Source of the DNA: Demequina pelophila
GTDB lineage: Bacteria > Actinomycetota > Actinomycetes > Actinomycetales > Demequinaceae
Direction of reading: 5' to 3'
Length of the DNA stretch: 64,000 nucleotides
NCBI RefSeq assembly: GCF_000971175.1
Contig: NZ_BBLY01000001.1
Coordinates: 545,709 to 609,708 of the forward strand
This document shows positions 27,714-36,693 of this stretch, one piece after another (the stretch's first letter is position 1; each line of letters begins with the position of its first letter). The notes under the pieces were generated by a model. It was not told the DNA's origin, searched no databases, and saw nothing but the letters and a program-made list of their open reading frames with translations. Made by a program: the position numbers and the translations under genes.

Positions 27714-29072
27714 CTAGCCGCGGACGATGCGCGGGTGGAGGTCCTCGGCGGGCGGCACCCAGGCGTCGGCGTCGGCGGGCGCCTGGTCTCCCGAGCGGAT
27801 GTCCTTCACCTCGCCGTCCCCGGCCACCGCATCGGCCCCCGGGAACCAGACGAAGGGGATGCCGCGGCGGTCCGCGTACTGGATCTGCTTGCCGAACTTC
27901 GCCGCGTTGGGCGAGACCTCCGCGGGGATGCCGCGGGCGCGCAGGCGGTCCGCGATGGCGGCCGATGCGGGGCGCGAGTCCTCGTCCGTGACCGCCACGA
28001 GGACGGCCTGGGGGACGGAGCGCGACGGCGTCACGAGCTGCGCGCCGATCATGCGCGAGACCAGGCGGCTCACGCCGATGGACATGCCCACGCCGGGAAA
28101 GCCGCCGCCGGCGACGAGCGAGTCGTAGCGGCCGCCCGAGCAGATCGAGCCCAGGTCCTCGTGTCCCTCGAGCACCGTCTCGTAGACGGCGGCCGTGTAG
28201 TAGTCGAGGCCGCGCGCGATGCGCAGGTCCGCGATGGCGGTGCCCGGCACGGCGGCGTTGACGGCGTCGACGAGCACGGCGAGGGCGCGGGTGCCGCGCT
28301 CGAACTCGGCGCGGGCCTCGTCGGCCTCGTCCACGATGGGCGAGTGGTCCCACAGGGCCTCGACCAGGTCCGCGAAGGTGTCGTCGGTGGTCTGGATGGC
28401 GGCGAGCTCGAGGATCGCGTGGATGGCCTCGGGGCGGATGCCCTTCTCGCGCAGCTCCGCGGTCACGCCCTCGGGGCCGATCTTGTCGAGCTTGTCGACG
28501 CTGCGCAGCGCGCCCGCGACGTCGCCGATGCCCACGCCGCGGTAGAAGCCCTCCACGAGAGCGCGGTTGTTGAGGTGCATGCGCGCCGGCGGCAGCGGCA
28601 GGGCGGCGAGGGCGCGGGCCATGACGATGGCGACCTCGGCCTCGAGGTGCTCGGGCAGCCTGTCGCGGCCCACCACGTCGATGTCCGCCTGGTAGAACTC
28701 GCGGAAGCGACCCTCCTGGGGGCGCTCGCCGCGCCACACCTTCTGGATCTGGCTGCGGCGGAACGGGAACTGCAGCCTGCCCTGGTTCTCCTCGACGTAC
28801 CGCGCGAACGGCACGGTGAGGTCGAAGTGCAGCCCCAGCTTGGCCTCGCGGCCGGCCTGCTCGTCCGCGTTGAGGCGGCCGATCGCGTAGATCTCCTTCG
28901 ACGCATCCGAGTCGCCCGCGAGGCGCTCGACGGGCTCGACGGCCCGGGTCTCGATCTCGCCGAAGCCATGGAGGGCGAACACCTCGCGCAGGGTGGCGAG
29001 CACATGGGCCTCGACCATCCGCTCGGCGGGGGACCATTCGGGGAATCCGGACAGGGGTTGCACGCGAGCCAT
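27714..29072 (-). CDS. hisS: Histidyl-tRNA synthetase
   Basis: 452 residues. Class II motifs [20 protein letters not shown] (motif 2 region) and the histidine-binding [14 protein letters not shown] are present, with the anticodon domain ([29 protein letters not shown]). ATG at 29072 or 29081 could serve; the shorter product begins [13 protein letters not shown]. It is divergent from the cyclophilin gene and lies 56 bases upstream of aspS in the same direction. Confidence 0.96.
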   Translation of the reverse strand: MARVQPLSGFPEWSPAERMVEAHVLATLREVFALHGFGEIETRAVEPVERLAGDSDASKEIYAIGRLNADEQAGREAKLGLHFDLTVPFARYVEENQGRLQFPFRRSQIQKVWRGERPQEGRFREFYQADIDVVGRDRLPEHLEAEVAIVMARALAALPLPPARMHLNNRALVEGFYRGVGIGDVAGALRSVDKLDKIGPEGVTAELREKGIRPEAIHAILELAAIQTTDDTFADLVEALWDHSPIVDEADEARAEFERGTRALAVLVDAVNAAVPGTAIADLRIARGLDYYTAAVYETVLEGHEDLGSICSGGRYDSLVAGGGFPGVGMSIGVSRLVSRMIGAQLVTPSRSVPQAVLVAVTDEDSRPASAAIADRLRARGIPAEVSPNAAKFGKQIQYADRRGIPFVWFPGADAVAGDGEVKDIRSGDQAPADADAWVPPAEDLHPRIVRG

Positions 29073-29100
29073 GCCCGCCATTGTCCCGCATCGCACCCAC

Positions 29101-29106
29101 TAGACT
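29101..29106 (+). promoter_or_regulatory. -10 hexamer TAGACT upstream of the cyclophilin gene
   Basis: TAGACT lies 30 bases before the ATG at 29137 and is followed by a GAGGAG SD. The 64-base gap to divergent hisS must hold both promoters. Confidence 0.4.
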
Positions 29107-29136
29107 GACCGCGCACATTTCCGAGGAGCGGATTCG

Positions 29137-29904
29137 ATGACGACCAAGAAGCAGGCGAAGGCCCAGGCCCAGCGCCGCGCCGCGCAGTACGAGCGCCGCG
29201 CCGCCGAGCGCGAGGAGCACCGTCGCCACATCATGCGCATCGTCTCGATCCTCGTCATCGCCGGCCTGCTCCTGGGTGGCGGACTCGCGGTGCTGCTGGT
29301 CGCCCTCCACCAGAACGGGCAGGATTCCGCAGCCTCGACCGACGCATCGTCCCAGGTCGACGGCGACGTGACCGACCAGCTAGTCCCGGACCCCGCGCTG
29401 GCCGAGGGCCGCACCTGGACCGCCGTGGTCGCGACCTCCGAGGGCGACATCACGCTCGAGCTCGACGGCGCGGCGGCGCCGCAGGCCGTCGCGAGCTTCG
29501 TCAACCTCGCGCGCCAGTCGTACTTCGACCAGACCGACTGCCACCGCCTCACCACCGACGGCATCTTCGTGATCCAGTGCGGCGACCCGACCGGCACCGG
29601 CGCCGGCGGTCCCGGCTATTCCTTCGGCCCCATCGAGAACGCCCCGGAGGACGACGTCTACCCGGCCGGCACCCTCGCCATGGCCCGTCGCGGCGGAGAC
29701 GCCCAGTCGATGGGCTCCCAGTTCTTCCTCGTGTACGAGGATTCCACGATCCCCTCCGACGCCGCCGGCGGCTACACGGTGTTTGGCCGCGTAGTTGACG
29801 GAATGGATATTGTGGACCGTGTTGCCCGCGCGGGCACGATCACCGGAGGCCCCGATGGTCAGCCCGCCCTCTCCCTCATCCTGAACGAGGTATCCGTCTC
29901 ATGA
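29137..29904 (+). CDS. Membrane-anchored cyclophilin-type peptidyl-prolyl isomerase
   Basis: 255 residues. A basic cytoplasmic tail ([23 protein letters not shown]) leads into one membrane helix (about 33-57), a Ser/Asp-rich linker, then a cyclophilin domain with [60 protein letters not shown] and [17 protein letters not shown]. It should fold exported proteins on the outer face of the membrane. Actinobacterial homologues of this architecture lie between rel and hisS, as here. SD GAGGAG precedes ATG. It overlaps the DUF349 gene by ATGA. Confidence 0.92.
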   Translation: MTTKKQAKAQAQRRAAQYERRAAEREEHRRHIMRIVSILVIAGLLLGGGLAVLLVALHQNGQDSAASTDASSQVDGDVTDQLVPDPALAEGRTWTAVVATSEGDITLELDGAAAPQAVASFVNLARQSYFDQTDCHRLTTDGIFVIQCGDPTGTGAGGPGYSFGPIENAPEDDVYPAGTLAMARRGGDAQSMGSQFFLVYEDSTIPSDAAGGYTVFGRVVDGMDIVDRVARAGTITGGPDGQPALSLILNEVSVS

Positions 29905-31583
29905 CCGAGTCGCCCGACGCCACCACGGCGCAGTCCACCCCCGCCACCCCTGAGGAGGTCGAGCAGCAGCCGACCGACGCCCCTGCCGAGCCCCAGGCCG
30001 CGCAGGAGCCTCAGCCCGTCGCCACCGGCGACGTGGTCGAGACGGAGGCGACGGTCGAGCCCGCGCCCTCCCCGGAGGTCGTCGCAGCGGACGATGCGCC
30101 GGTTGCGGAGGAGGCGCCCGTCGCCGAGGCTGCTCCCGCCGAGGCTGCTCCCACCGAGGCTGTTCCCACCGCGGAGGCGCCGGCCGAGGCGACCCCCGCA
30201 TCGGCCCCCGCGAAGGCCAAGGGCCCCAAGCCGCGCGCGCCGAAGCCGGGCGCCCCGAAGCCCGGCTCGTTCGCGGTGCCCTCCCCCGTCGCCGTCGCGA
30301 AGCAGACCACCCACACCGTGGTGCCCGTGCCGGTCGCCGCGGAGGTGTCCGCGGAGCGCATCGCCCAGGCCGAGTCGTTCGGCTCGATCGAGGACGGCAA
30401 GGCGTTCGTCACGATCGGCGAGGACAAGGTCGAGGTGGGCGAGGCCGCCGACGAGGACGCGCTGAAGACCTACGTGCACGCGTACTTCGAGCTCGAGGCC
30501 GGGATCGAGCGCTTCCACGCCCGCCTCGCGACCGCCGAGGTCTCCCCCAAGGACATCGACGAGGCCCTGGGCCAGCTGGGCGGGGCGCTCGACACCCCCG
30601 TGAGCGTGGGCGACATCGCCGCGCTGCGCGCCCGCTTCGCGACCGTCAAGGACGAGGCGACCGCCATCCGCGACCGCATCCAGGCCGAGCGCAAGGCCGC
30701 CCGCGAGGCCGCCGTCGCCGCGCGCGAGGAGATCGTCGCGACGGCCGAGGCGCTCGCCGCCAAGCCGGTCGAGCAGGTCCACTGGAAGAACGACACCGCC
30801 ACGCTGCGCAGCCTGCTCGACACCTGGAAGGAGGCGCAGCGCGAGGGCGCCCGCATCCCCAAGGACGTCGAGCGCGAGCTGTGGAAGCGCTTCACGCACG
30901 CCCGCTCGGCGTTCGAGAAGGCGCGCAAGCACCACTTCGCGGAGATGGACCGCACCAACGCGGACGTCGCCTCGCGCAAGGAGGAGCTGGTCGCCAAGGC
31001 CGAGGCCCTGTCGAAGACCACCGACTGGGACCACGGCGCCCGCGGCTTCCGCGACCTCATGAACGACTGGCGCAACTCGGGCCGCGGCCGCCGCTCGGTC
31101 GACGACGCGCTGTGGAAGCGGTTCCAGGCCGCGCAGGACGCGTTCTTCGACGCGCGTCGCGGTGCCGCCGACGCCGAGGACGAGGCCCTTGCCGGCAACG
31201 TCGAGGGCAAGGAGGCCGCGGTCGTCGAGGCCGAGGCGCTGCTGCCCATCAAGGACCTCCGCGCCGCCAAGCGCGCCCTGCGTCCCATCCAGGACCGCTT
31301 CGAGGCCGCCGGCCGCGTGCCGCGCGCCGACGTCACCCGCCTCTCCAAGCGCATGGCCGCCGTCGAGCAGGCCGTCCGCGACGCGGAGGACAAGGAGTGG
31401 AACTCGCGCAACCCGGAGCTCGAGGCGCGCGTCTCGGGCGCCTCGGCGCAGCTCCACCAGGCGATCAAGCAGCTCGAGGACGAGATCGAGGCCGCGAAGG
31501 CCAAGGGCAAGTCCACCAAGAAGCTCGAGGAGTCGCTCGCCGCGCGTCAGGCGTGGCTCAAGCAGATCGAGGGCGTCCGCTAA
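29901..31583 (+). CDS. DUF349 domain protein
   Basis: 560 residues. Residues 1-110 are a disordered Glu/Ala/Pro segment with repeats AEAAPAEAAPTEAVPTAEAP and KPRAPKPGAPKPG. From about 140 on it is almost entirely helical, with at least three DUF349 repeats (for example DTWKEAQREGARIPKDVERELWKRFTHARSAFEKAR and LMNDWRNSGRGRRSVDDALWKRFQAAQDAFFDARR). The tail is a coiled coil. The biochemical role of DUF349 is not settled. It is coupled to the cyclophilin gene and ended by the terminator at 31620. Confidence 0.88.
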   Translation: MTESPDATTAQSTPATPEEVEQQPTDAPAEPQAAQEPQPVATGDVVETEATVEPAPSPEVVAADDAPVAEEAPVAEAAPAEAAPTEAVPTAEAPAEATPASAPAKAKGPKPRAPKPGAPKPGSFAVPSPVAVAKQTTHTVVPVPVAAEVSAERIAQAESFGSIEDGKAFVTIGEDKVEVGEAADEDALKTYVHAYFELEAGIERFHARLATAEVSPKDIDEALGQLGGALDTPVSVGDIAALRARFATVKDEATAIRDRIQAERKAAREAAVAAREEIVATAEALAAKPVEQVHWKNDTATLRSLLDTWKEAQREGARIPKDVERELWKRFTHARSAFEKARKHHFAEMDRTNADVASRKEELVAKAEALSKTTDWDHGARGFRDLMNDWRNSGRGRRSVDDALWKRFQAAQDAFFDARRGAADAEDEALAGNVEGKEAAVVEAEALLPIKDLRAAKRALRPIQDRFEAAGRVPRADVTRLSKRMAAVEQAVRDAEDKEWNSRNPELEARVSGASAQLHQAIKQLEDEIEAAKAKGKSTKKLEESLAARQAWLKQIEGVR

Positions 31584-31591
31584 CCACTCGT

Positions 31592-31692
31592 CCGGACACT
31601 CCGCACGGATTCATCCACGACACGCCGTCCGCCGGCCCCCAAACGGGGCTCGCGGGCGGCGTGTTGCTTTCCCTTCCGTGCGGAGTGTCCGG
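31592..31692 (+). terminator. Nested terminator flanked by a 17-bp perfect inverted repeat
   Basis: Inner stem: ACACGCCG (31620-31627) with CGGCGTGT (31657-31664), continued by CCGC/GCGG and GCCCC/GGGGC, followed by TGCTTTCC, is an intrinsic terminator for the DUF349 gene. Around it, CCGGACACTCCGCACGG (31592-31608) and its exact complement (31676-31692) form a further 17-bp stem. The outer arms could compete with or extend the terminator; their role is unknown. Confidence 0.75.
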
Positions 31693-31886
31693 GTCTCCGC
31701 CGCGCCGCGTCACCTCTCCACACAGGCCGGCCCCCAACGCCCGCGATTTTGCTGATATCCACGCGACACGCCGACGACACGCCGGGGCGCGTGTGGACCA
31801 GCGCATTTTCTGTGTGGACAGGTGATCTGGCCACGGCCGTCCACAGGGGCTCGCGCCCGGGTCGGGTGCCGGGGGACGATGCTCGG
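31693..31886. other. Spacer without a recognisable gene
   Basis: From the outer hairpin arm to the GTG at 31887 no gene is seen. An open frame continues upstream of the GTG but its extra residues (ISTRHADDTPGRVWTSAF) look non-coding. The stretch ends with a copy of GGGGACGATGC (31872-31882). Confidence 0.5.
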
Positions 31887-32420
31887 GTGATCCTGGTGAC
31901 GCGCGCCGACGTGGGCGCGGCGGCCTGGGCGCGCCAGGTGCGGGACGGTGTCCTCGTGCCGCTCGCGAGCGGCGTCGGCAGGCCGGTCGACATCCCCGAC
32001 TCCCCCGGCCTCCGGGCGCTCGCGATCGCGCCCCTGGTGCCGGCTCACACCGCGCTCACCGGAACCGCGGCGCTGTGGGTGCGCGGCATGGCAGTCGAGC
32101 TCCCGCCGATGCCGTGGCACGTGGTGGGCGAACGGGGACTGCACCGCACGGTGGGTGCGCACCTCGCCTTCCACTCCGGCGTCACCGCCGCTCTCGCTCC
32201 CACGATGCAGGGACGCCGGATCGCGACCGTGCCCCGCGCCTGCCTCGACGCGCTGCGCTGGGAGGACCTGGCCGGCGCCCTGGTGCAGGTGCGCGCGCTG
32301 ATCCGGGACGGCTCCGTCACGACGCGCGACCTGCGGGCCGCTCTGGCCTACGACCCGGCGAACGGGGCGGGCTTTCGCAAGGTGGAGAGCTCCGTGGCCG
32401 CGTTGGCCGCGGTGACGTGA
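31887..32420 (+). CDS. Small AbiEi-like protein, orphan
   Basis: 177 residues from GTG 31887. The pattern (V)ILVTRADVGAAAWARQVRDGVLVPLASGV (helical, wHTH-like), LTGTAALWVRG, and RIATVPRACLDALRWEDLAGALVQVRALIRDGSVTTRDLRAAL matches the general layout of actinobacterial AbiEi-type antitoxin or regulator proteins, which often also carry a C-terminal DUF559 nuclease-like domain that is absent here. No toxin gene is adjacent. The start is uncertain since no SD is seen; a leaderless or weak start is possible. Function unknown. Confidence 0.55.
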   Translation: MILVTRADVGAAAWARQVRDGVLVPLASGVGRPVDIPDSPGLRALAIAPLVPAHTALTGTAALWVRGMAVELPPMPWHVVGERGLHRTVGAHLAFHSGVTAALAPTMQGRRIATVPRACLDALRWEDLAGALVQVRALIRDGSVTTRDLRAALAYDPANGAGFRKVESSVAALAAVT

Positions 32421-32451
32421 GCCGCCACAGAGCCGGGCGCGCCGTCCCGCG

Positions 32452-33642
32452 TCAGACGGCGGCGTAGGTGGTGCGCGACAACACCGCAGGCAGGCCCGCG
32501 GGCGACAGCAGGTGATCCACCGCGGAGTACGCGAGGCCGGTGACGCCGGCGAGGTCGCCGAGCTCGCTGACCTCGATGGACAGTTCCCCGGTGGAGATGG
32601 GGCCGTTCTGCGCGTGCACCTTCTCCGTGATGCCGCTGAGCAGCACGGGTCCGCAGTCGGCGAGCTGGCCGCTCAGGACCACGACGCTCGGGTTGAGGAT
32701 GCCCACGAGGTCCGCGACGGCGTCCCCGATGCGCCGGCCGGCGGCCCGCACGAGCCGCAGCGCCTCGCGGTCGCCCGCCTGCACCAGCCCGACGACGTCG
32801 TGGCTCGAGACCGCCTCGCGCCCGCGGGCCCGGAGGTCCCGCTGCAGCGCCCAGCCGCCCGCGAGGGCCTCGACGCAGCCCTCGTTGCCGCAGCGACAGA
32901 TCACGCCGGCGGCGTCCGCGTCCGCGGCGCGGGTGTGGCCGATGTCCCCGGCGTTGCCCCGGGCCCCGCGCACGATCGCCCCGTTGAAGAACAGTCCGGC
33001 CCCCAGGCCCGTGCCCAGCTTGAGCGCGATGAGGTTGTCCAGTCCGCGCAGCCGGGCCTCCGCGATGGCTCGCGCGTTGACGTCGTTCTCGACGATGCAG
33101 GGCAGTCCGGGTAGGCGAGCCTCGAACCAGCCGACGATGTCGAAGCCGTCCCAGCCGGTCATGATGGGCGGCTGCATCACGCGCCGCGCGGCCACCTCGA
33201 CGGGGCCGGGCACGCCGATCGACACCGCCCACAGCTCGGGGTGCGGGGCCTCCAGCAGCGGCAGGGCCGCGTCCCAGATGACAGACAGCACCGCGTCCGG
33301 CCCTCGCCACACGTCGATGCGGATGGCGGACCGCGACAGGATCGCGCCGTCGAGGTCGCACACCGCGAGCTCCACGCCCGTGGCACCCACGTCCACCGTG
33401 AGCACCGCGGCGCGCCGAGGCTGGAACGCGTAGCGGCTCGAGGGCCTGCCGCCGGTGGACTCCGCCGGCGTGGACTCACGGATCAGCCCCGCCTCGGCGA
33501 GTGCGGCGAGGTGCTGGTTCACCGTCGAGCGCGAGAGGCCCGTGCCGTCGATCACGTCGGCACGGGTCAGCGGTCCGTCCTGACGCAGGAGGTGCAGCAC
33601 GTTTCCGATGTGCCGCCACCGGATGTCGGGCATCGCGTTCAC
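32452..33642 (-). CDS. ROK family transcriptional repressor
   Basis: 396 residues. An N-terminal winged helix (RHIGNVLHLLRQDGPLTRADVIDGTGLSRSTVNQHLAALAEAGLI) precedes a ROK sugar-kinase fold with DVGATGVELAVCDLDG and the zinc motif GHTRAADADAAGVICRCGNEGCVEA. ROK repressors of this type (NagC, XylR, FrcR) bind an intracellular sugar or phosphate. It is divergent from the sugar operon and is very likely its regulator. GTG 33642 is supported by a GGAGG SD eight bases upstream; an ATG three codons in is possible. Confidence 0.92.
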   Translation of the reverse strand: MNAMPDIRWRHIGNVLHLLRQDGPLTRADVIDGTGLSRSTVNQHLAALAEAGLIRESTPAESTGGRPSSRYAFQPRRAAVLTVDVGATGVELAVCDLDGAILSRSAIRIDVWRGPDAVLSVIWDAALPLLEAPHPELWAVSIGVPGPVEVAARRVMQPPIMTGWDGFDIVGWFEARLPGLPCIVENDVNARAIAEARLRGLDNLIALKLGTGLGAGLFFNGAIVRGARGNAGDIGHTRAADADAAGVICRCGNEGCVEALAGGWALQRDLRARGREAVSSHDVVGLVQAGDREALRLVRAAGRRIGDAVADLVGILNPSVVVLSGQLADCGPVLLSGITEKVHAQNGPISTGELSIEVSELGDLAGVTGLAYSAVDHLLSPAGLPAVLSRTTYAAV

Positions 33643-33699
33643 GCCACACTCCTCCCTCGTGGATGTCTCTGTTCAGTATCTTTGCACAACTCGCCAGAC

Positions 33700-33742
33700 T
33701 TTCGGCTTGACGCTAGACATAAGTGGGGTTAGTTTCGGCTTG
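33700..33742 (+). promoter_or_regulatory. Promoter and paired operator of the sugar ABC operon
   Basis: TTGACG (33707-33712), a 17-base spacer and TAGTTT (33730-33735) make a good promoter. The direct repeat TTTCGGCTTG occurs at 33700-33709 over the -35 and at 33733-33742 over the -10 edge and transcription start, 33 bases apart or about three helical turns. A repressor on both would block RNA polymerase. The adjacent ROK protein is the likely ligand. Confidence 0.65.
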
Positions 33743-33782
33743 TCGGCACATCGCGGTGCCGCAAGGACAGAAAAGGAAAGCC

Positions 33783-34820
33783 ATGATCCACTCGTCCCCC
33801 CGGAGTCGATTCGGTCTCATCGCCCTCCCCGCCGCCCTGGCCCTCACGCTCGCCGCCTGCTCGAGCGGCGACAGCGAGGAGTCGGGCGCCACCGCCGCGG
33901 CAGGCGGATCCGAGACCTCTTCCATCGCGGCCGTCATCAAGGGCCTCGACAACCCGTTCTTCCAGGCCATGGAGCAGGGCATCGAGGACGCCGCCGCCGA
34001 CGCGGGCGGTGAGGTCAACATCCAGGCCGCCGCGGACATCGGCGACACCACCGGTCAGGCGGACAAGCTCACCGCCCTCGCCGGTCAGGACTACGGCTGT
34101 TTCATCGTCAACCCGATCTCGGGCAACAACCTGGTGCAGGCGCTCGCCCCGATCGCCCAGGAGGGCACGCCGGTCGTCAACATCGACAACCCGATCGACG
34201 CCGAGGCCGCCGAGGCCGCGGGCCTCGACATCGCCACCTACATCGGTACCGACAACGTGGCCGCGGGCGGCAAGGCCGGCGACTTCGTCGTCGAGCAGGT
34301 CGAGGCCGGGGCCAAGGTCGCGGTCATCGGAGGCATCGCCGGTGACGTCACCTCCGCCGCCCGCGTGGACGGGTTCCGCGGCGCCGTCGAGGGCACCCTC
34401 GACATCATCCAGGAGGAGGCCGGCGACTGGCAGCGTGAGATCGCGCTGACCAAGGCGACCGACATCATCGCCGCCAACCCGGACATCGCGGCCTTCTTCG
34501 CCGCGAACGACGACATGGGCCTCGGCATCGTCAAGGCCGTCGAGAACGCCGGCCTCACCGGCCAGATCGTCGTCGTCTCGGTCGACGGCAACGTGGACGC
34601 GCTCGAGTCGGTCCAGGAGGGCGGCCTCTCCGCCACGGTCGCGCAGTACCCCTTCGCGATCGGCACGCTCGGCTACCAGGCCTGCGCCATGGCCGCGACC
34701 GGGGAGGCCATCCCGGAGAACATCGAGTCGCCCACCGCGCTGGTGACGGCGGACGTGGCGGCGGACGCCATCGCCGCCTTCCCGGAGCCCTTCGAGGCCT
34801 TCGAGAACCCGCTCGGCTGA
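33783..34820 (+). CDS. frcB: Sugar ABC transporter substrate-binding lipoprotein (FrcB/RbsB type)
   Basis: 345 residues. A signal peptide with lipobox LTLAACSSG (lipidated Cys near residue 23) is followed by a Peripla_BP_4 fold: IAAVIKGLDNPFFQAMEQGIEDAAADAGGE, PVVNIDNPID and VSVDGNVDALESVQEGGLSATVAQYPF. It captures a monosaccharide outside the cell. ATG 33783 has SD AAGGAAAG. First gene of the operon. The symbol follows similarity in gene order to Sinorhizobium frcBCAK; the substrate is not proven. Confidence 0.9.
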   Translation: MIHSSPRSRFGLIALPAALALTLAACSSGDSEESGATAAAGGSETSSIAAVIKGLDNPFFQAMEQGIEDAAADAGGEVNIQAAADIGDTTGQADKLTALAGQDYGCFIVNPISGNNLVQALAPIAQEGTPVVNIDNPIDAEAAEAAGLDIATYIGTDNVAAGGKAGDFVVEQVEAGAKVAVIGGIAGDVTSAARVDGFRGAVEGTLDIIQEEAGDWQREIALTKATDIIAANPDIAAFFAANDDMGLGIVKAVENAGLTGQIVVVSVDGNVDALESVQEGGLSATVAQYPFAIGTLGYQACAMAATGEAIPENIESPTALVTADVAADAIAAFPEPFEAFENPLG

Positions 34821-34829
34821 TTCGGACCA

Positions 34830-34868
34830 GGCGGGGGCGCGTCCGGCCCCCTGGCACGCGCCCCCGCC
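34830..34868 (+). other. Intercistronic hairpin between binding-protein and permease genes
   Basis: GGCGGGGGCGCGT (34830-34842) and its exact complement (34856-34868) make a 13-bp stem with a 13-base loop and no U-run. Such structures in ABC operons protect the upstream message and lower downstream expression, giving excess binding protein. Confidence 0.65.
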
Positions 34869-34903
34869 GCTCCCCCTCCATGAACACTCCCAAGGAGAAC
34901 CCT

Positions 34904-35920
34904 GTGAGCACCACCGCCGCCGCTCCCTCGGGTGCACCGTCCAAGAAGGACGCACCCTCGTCGGGCTCCCGCCTGACCGAGCACCTCGGAGACTTCAAGC
35001 GCCTCAGCTTCTGGGCTGAGAACGCGGCCCCCATCGGCCTGCTGCTGCTGGTCATCGTCTTCTCGTTCCTGTCCCCCATCTTCTTCACCACCGGCAACAT
35101 CTCCGCCATCCTCATGGCGTCGTCGATCCTGGTGGTCCTCGCCATCGGCCAGTCCTTCGTCATCACCACCGGCGGCATCGACCTGTCGATCGCCGCGACG
35201 ATGACCCTGGGCGCCGTGGTCTTCGGCCTCAGCTGGGACGCCGGCCACAACTTCTGGCTCGCCGTGCTCCTCGGCATCGGCGCCAGCACCCTCATGGGCG
35301 CCGCGAGCGGCTTCCTCATCTCCAAGGGCAAGGTGACGGACTTCATCGCGACCCTCGGAACCATGGGTGTCGCCACCGGTCTCGCGCTGATCCTGTCGAA
35401 CGGCCGCCCGATCACCATCCGCTCCGACGAGCTGCTCTCCCTCACCACCGGCAAGGTGTGGATCGTGGGACTGCCCTTCGTCATCGCCGCGACGGTGGCG
35501 GTGCTCGCCTGGTTCGTCATGTTCCGCACCCCGTTCGGCATGCACATCCAGGCGGTGGGCGGCAGCGAGGAGGCCGCAGTCGCGAACGGCGTCAAGGCCG
35601 GTCGCATCCGCCTCGCGGTCTATGTCATCTCCGGCGCGCTCGCCGGCCTCGCCGCGATCCTCCTCATCGCCCGCGTGGGCGCCGCGGAGCCCGCCGTCAA
35701 CCAGGCTTACCTGCTCAACTCGATCGCCGCGGTGGTCCTGGGCGGCGTCGCCCTCGCCGGTGGCCGCGCGAAGATCGCGGGCCCCGTGCTCGGTGCCATC
35801 CTGCTGATGGCGCTCACCAACGGCCTCACGCTCATGGGCGTGTCGCAGTTCTACCAGCCGCTCGCGGTGGGCCTCGTCGTGGTCCTGGCCGCCCTGCTCA
35901 CGAGGTTCCAGTCGCGATGA
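34904..35920 (+). CDS. frcC: Sugar ABC transporter permease (FrcC/RbsC type)
   Basis: 338 residues with about nine or ten membrane helices of the BPD_transp_2 family; the sequence VITTGGIDLSIAATMTLGAVV and GKVTDFIATLGTMGVATGLAL are typical. GTG 34904 is chosen because AAGGAG lies six bases upstream; ATG 34880 in the same frame sits between the hairpin and that SD and has no SD. The stop overlaps the ATPase start (ATGA). Confidence 0.92.
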   Translation: MSTTAAAPSGAPSKKDAPSSGSRLTEHLGDFKRLSFWAENAAPIGLLLLVIVFSFLSPIFFTTGNISAILMASSILVVLAIGQSFVITTGGIDLSIAATMTLGAVVFGLSWDAGHNFWLAVLLGIGASTLMGAASGFLISKGKVTDFIATLGTMGVATGLALILSNGRPITIRSDELLSLTTGKVWIVGLPFVIAATVAVLAWFVMFRTPFGMHIQAVGGSEEAAVANGVKAGRIRLAVYVISGALAGLAAILLIARVGAAEPAVNQAYLLNSIAAVVLGGVALAGGRAKIAGPVLGAILLMALTNGLTLMGVSQFYQPLAVGLVVVLAALLTRFQSR

Positions 35921-36693
35921 CCACCACCCCTGCACCCGCCCCCGCCGACACCGACGTCCTGCTCTCCGCCACGGGCATCACCAAGTCCTTCGGCGGCGTC
36001 CACGCCCTCCGCGGCGCGCACCTCACGATGCGTCGCGGCGAGGTGACCGCGCTCATCGGCGACAACGGCGCCGGCAAGTCCACCCTCGTGCGGTGCCTCT
36101 CGGGCATCCACCAGCCCGACGGAGGCGAGATCCTCCTCGACGGCAAGAAGGTGCACTTCGCCTCGCCGCTCAAGGCCCGGGAGCACGGCATCGAGACCGT
36201 GCAGCAGAACCTGGCGCTGGTCGAGGACCTCACGGTCTGGCAGAACTTCTTCATCGGCCGCGAGCTCACCAAGGGCGTCGGCCCGTTCTCGATGCTCGAC
36301 CGCAAGAAGATGAAGGCGCAGTCGCTCGACATGCTGGGCGACCTCGCGGTCAACATCCCGCCGGTCACCAGCCGGGTGCGCCGCCTCTCGGGCGGTCAGC
36401 GCCAGGCCGTGTCGATCGCCCGGGCCGCCGGCTGGTCCACCTCGATCGTCATCATGGACGAGCCGACGGCGGCGCTGGGCGTCCAGGAGACCGCGCGCGT
36501 CGAGAACGTCATCAAGACGCTCAGGGACAAGGGCGTCACGCTCCTGCTCATCTCCCACAACTTCGACCAGGTGCTGCGCCTGTCCGACCACGTGGCGGTC
36601 ATGCGCCGCGGCCTCACCGTGGCCGAGCGACGCGCGACGGACACCTCGGGCGACGAGCTCGTCGCACTGATCACGGGAGCCAAGGAGTCGTGA
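35917..36693 (+). CDS. frcA: Sugar ABC transporter ATP-binding protein (FrcA type, single domain)
   Basis: 258 residues: Walker A GDNGAGKST, Q-loop VQQNLALVEDLTVWQNFFIG, signature LSGGQRQAVSIAR, Walker B VIMDEPTAAL and H-loop ISHNFDQVLRLSD. Unlike RbsA/XylG, which are tandem two-domain ATPases of about 500 residues, it is a single domain, as in FrcA of the rhizobial fructose system. It must act as a homodimer. Coupled at both ends (ATGA and TGATG). Confidence 0.92.
   Translation: MTTTPAPAPADTDVLLSATGITKSFGGVHALRGAHLTMRRGEVTALIGDNGAGKSTLVRCLSGIHQPDGGEILLDGKKVHFASPLKAREHGIETVQQNLALVEDLTVWQNFFIGRELTKGVGPFSMLDRKKMKAQSLDMLGDLAVNIPPVTSRVRRLSGGQRQAVSIARAAGWSTSIVIMDEPTAALGVQETARVENVIKTLRDKGVTLLLISHNFDQVLRLSDHVAVMRRGLTVAERRATDTSGDELVALITGAKES

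Noticed and set aside
25852-29310. 1152-codon frame joining aspS with upstream sequence
   Set aside because: The extra part is out of frame with hisS and low in complexity; the TTG start with AAAGG gives the normal AspRS N-terminus.
31749-31886. Longer N-terminus for the AbiEi-like protein from 31749
   Set aside because: The added residues look like translated spacer and include the dispersed word; GTG 31887 starts the folded part.
34880-34903. ATG 34880 as the permease start
   Set aside because: It has no SD, while GTG 34904 has AAGGAG six bases upstream.
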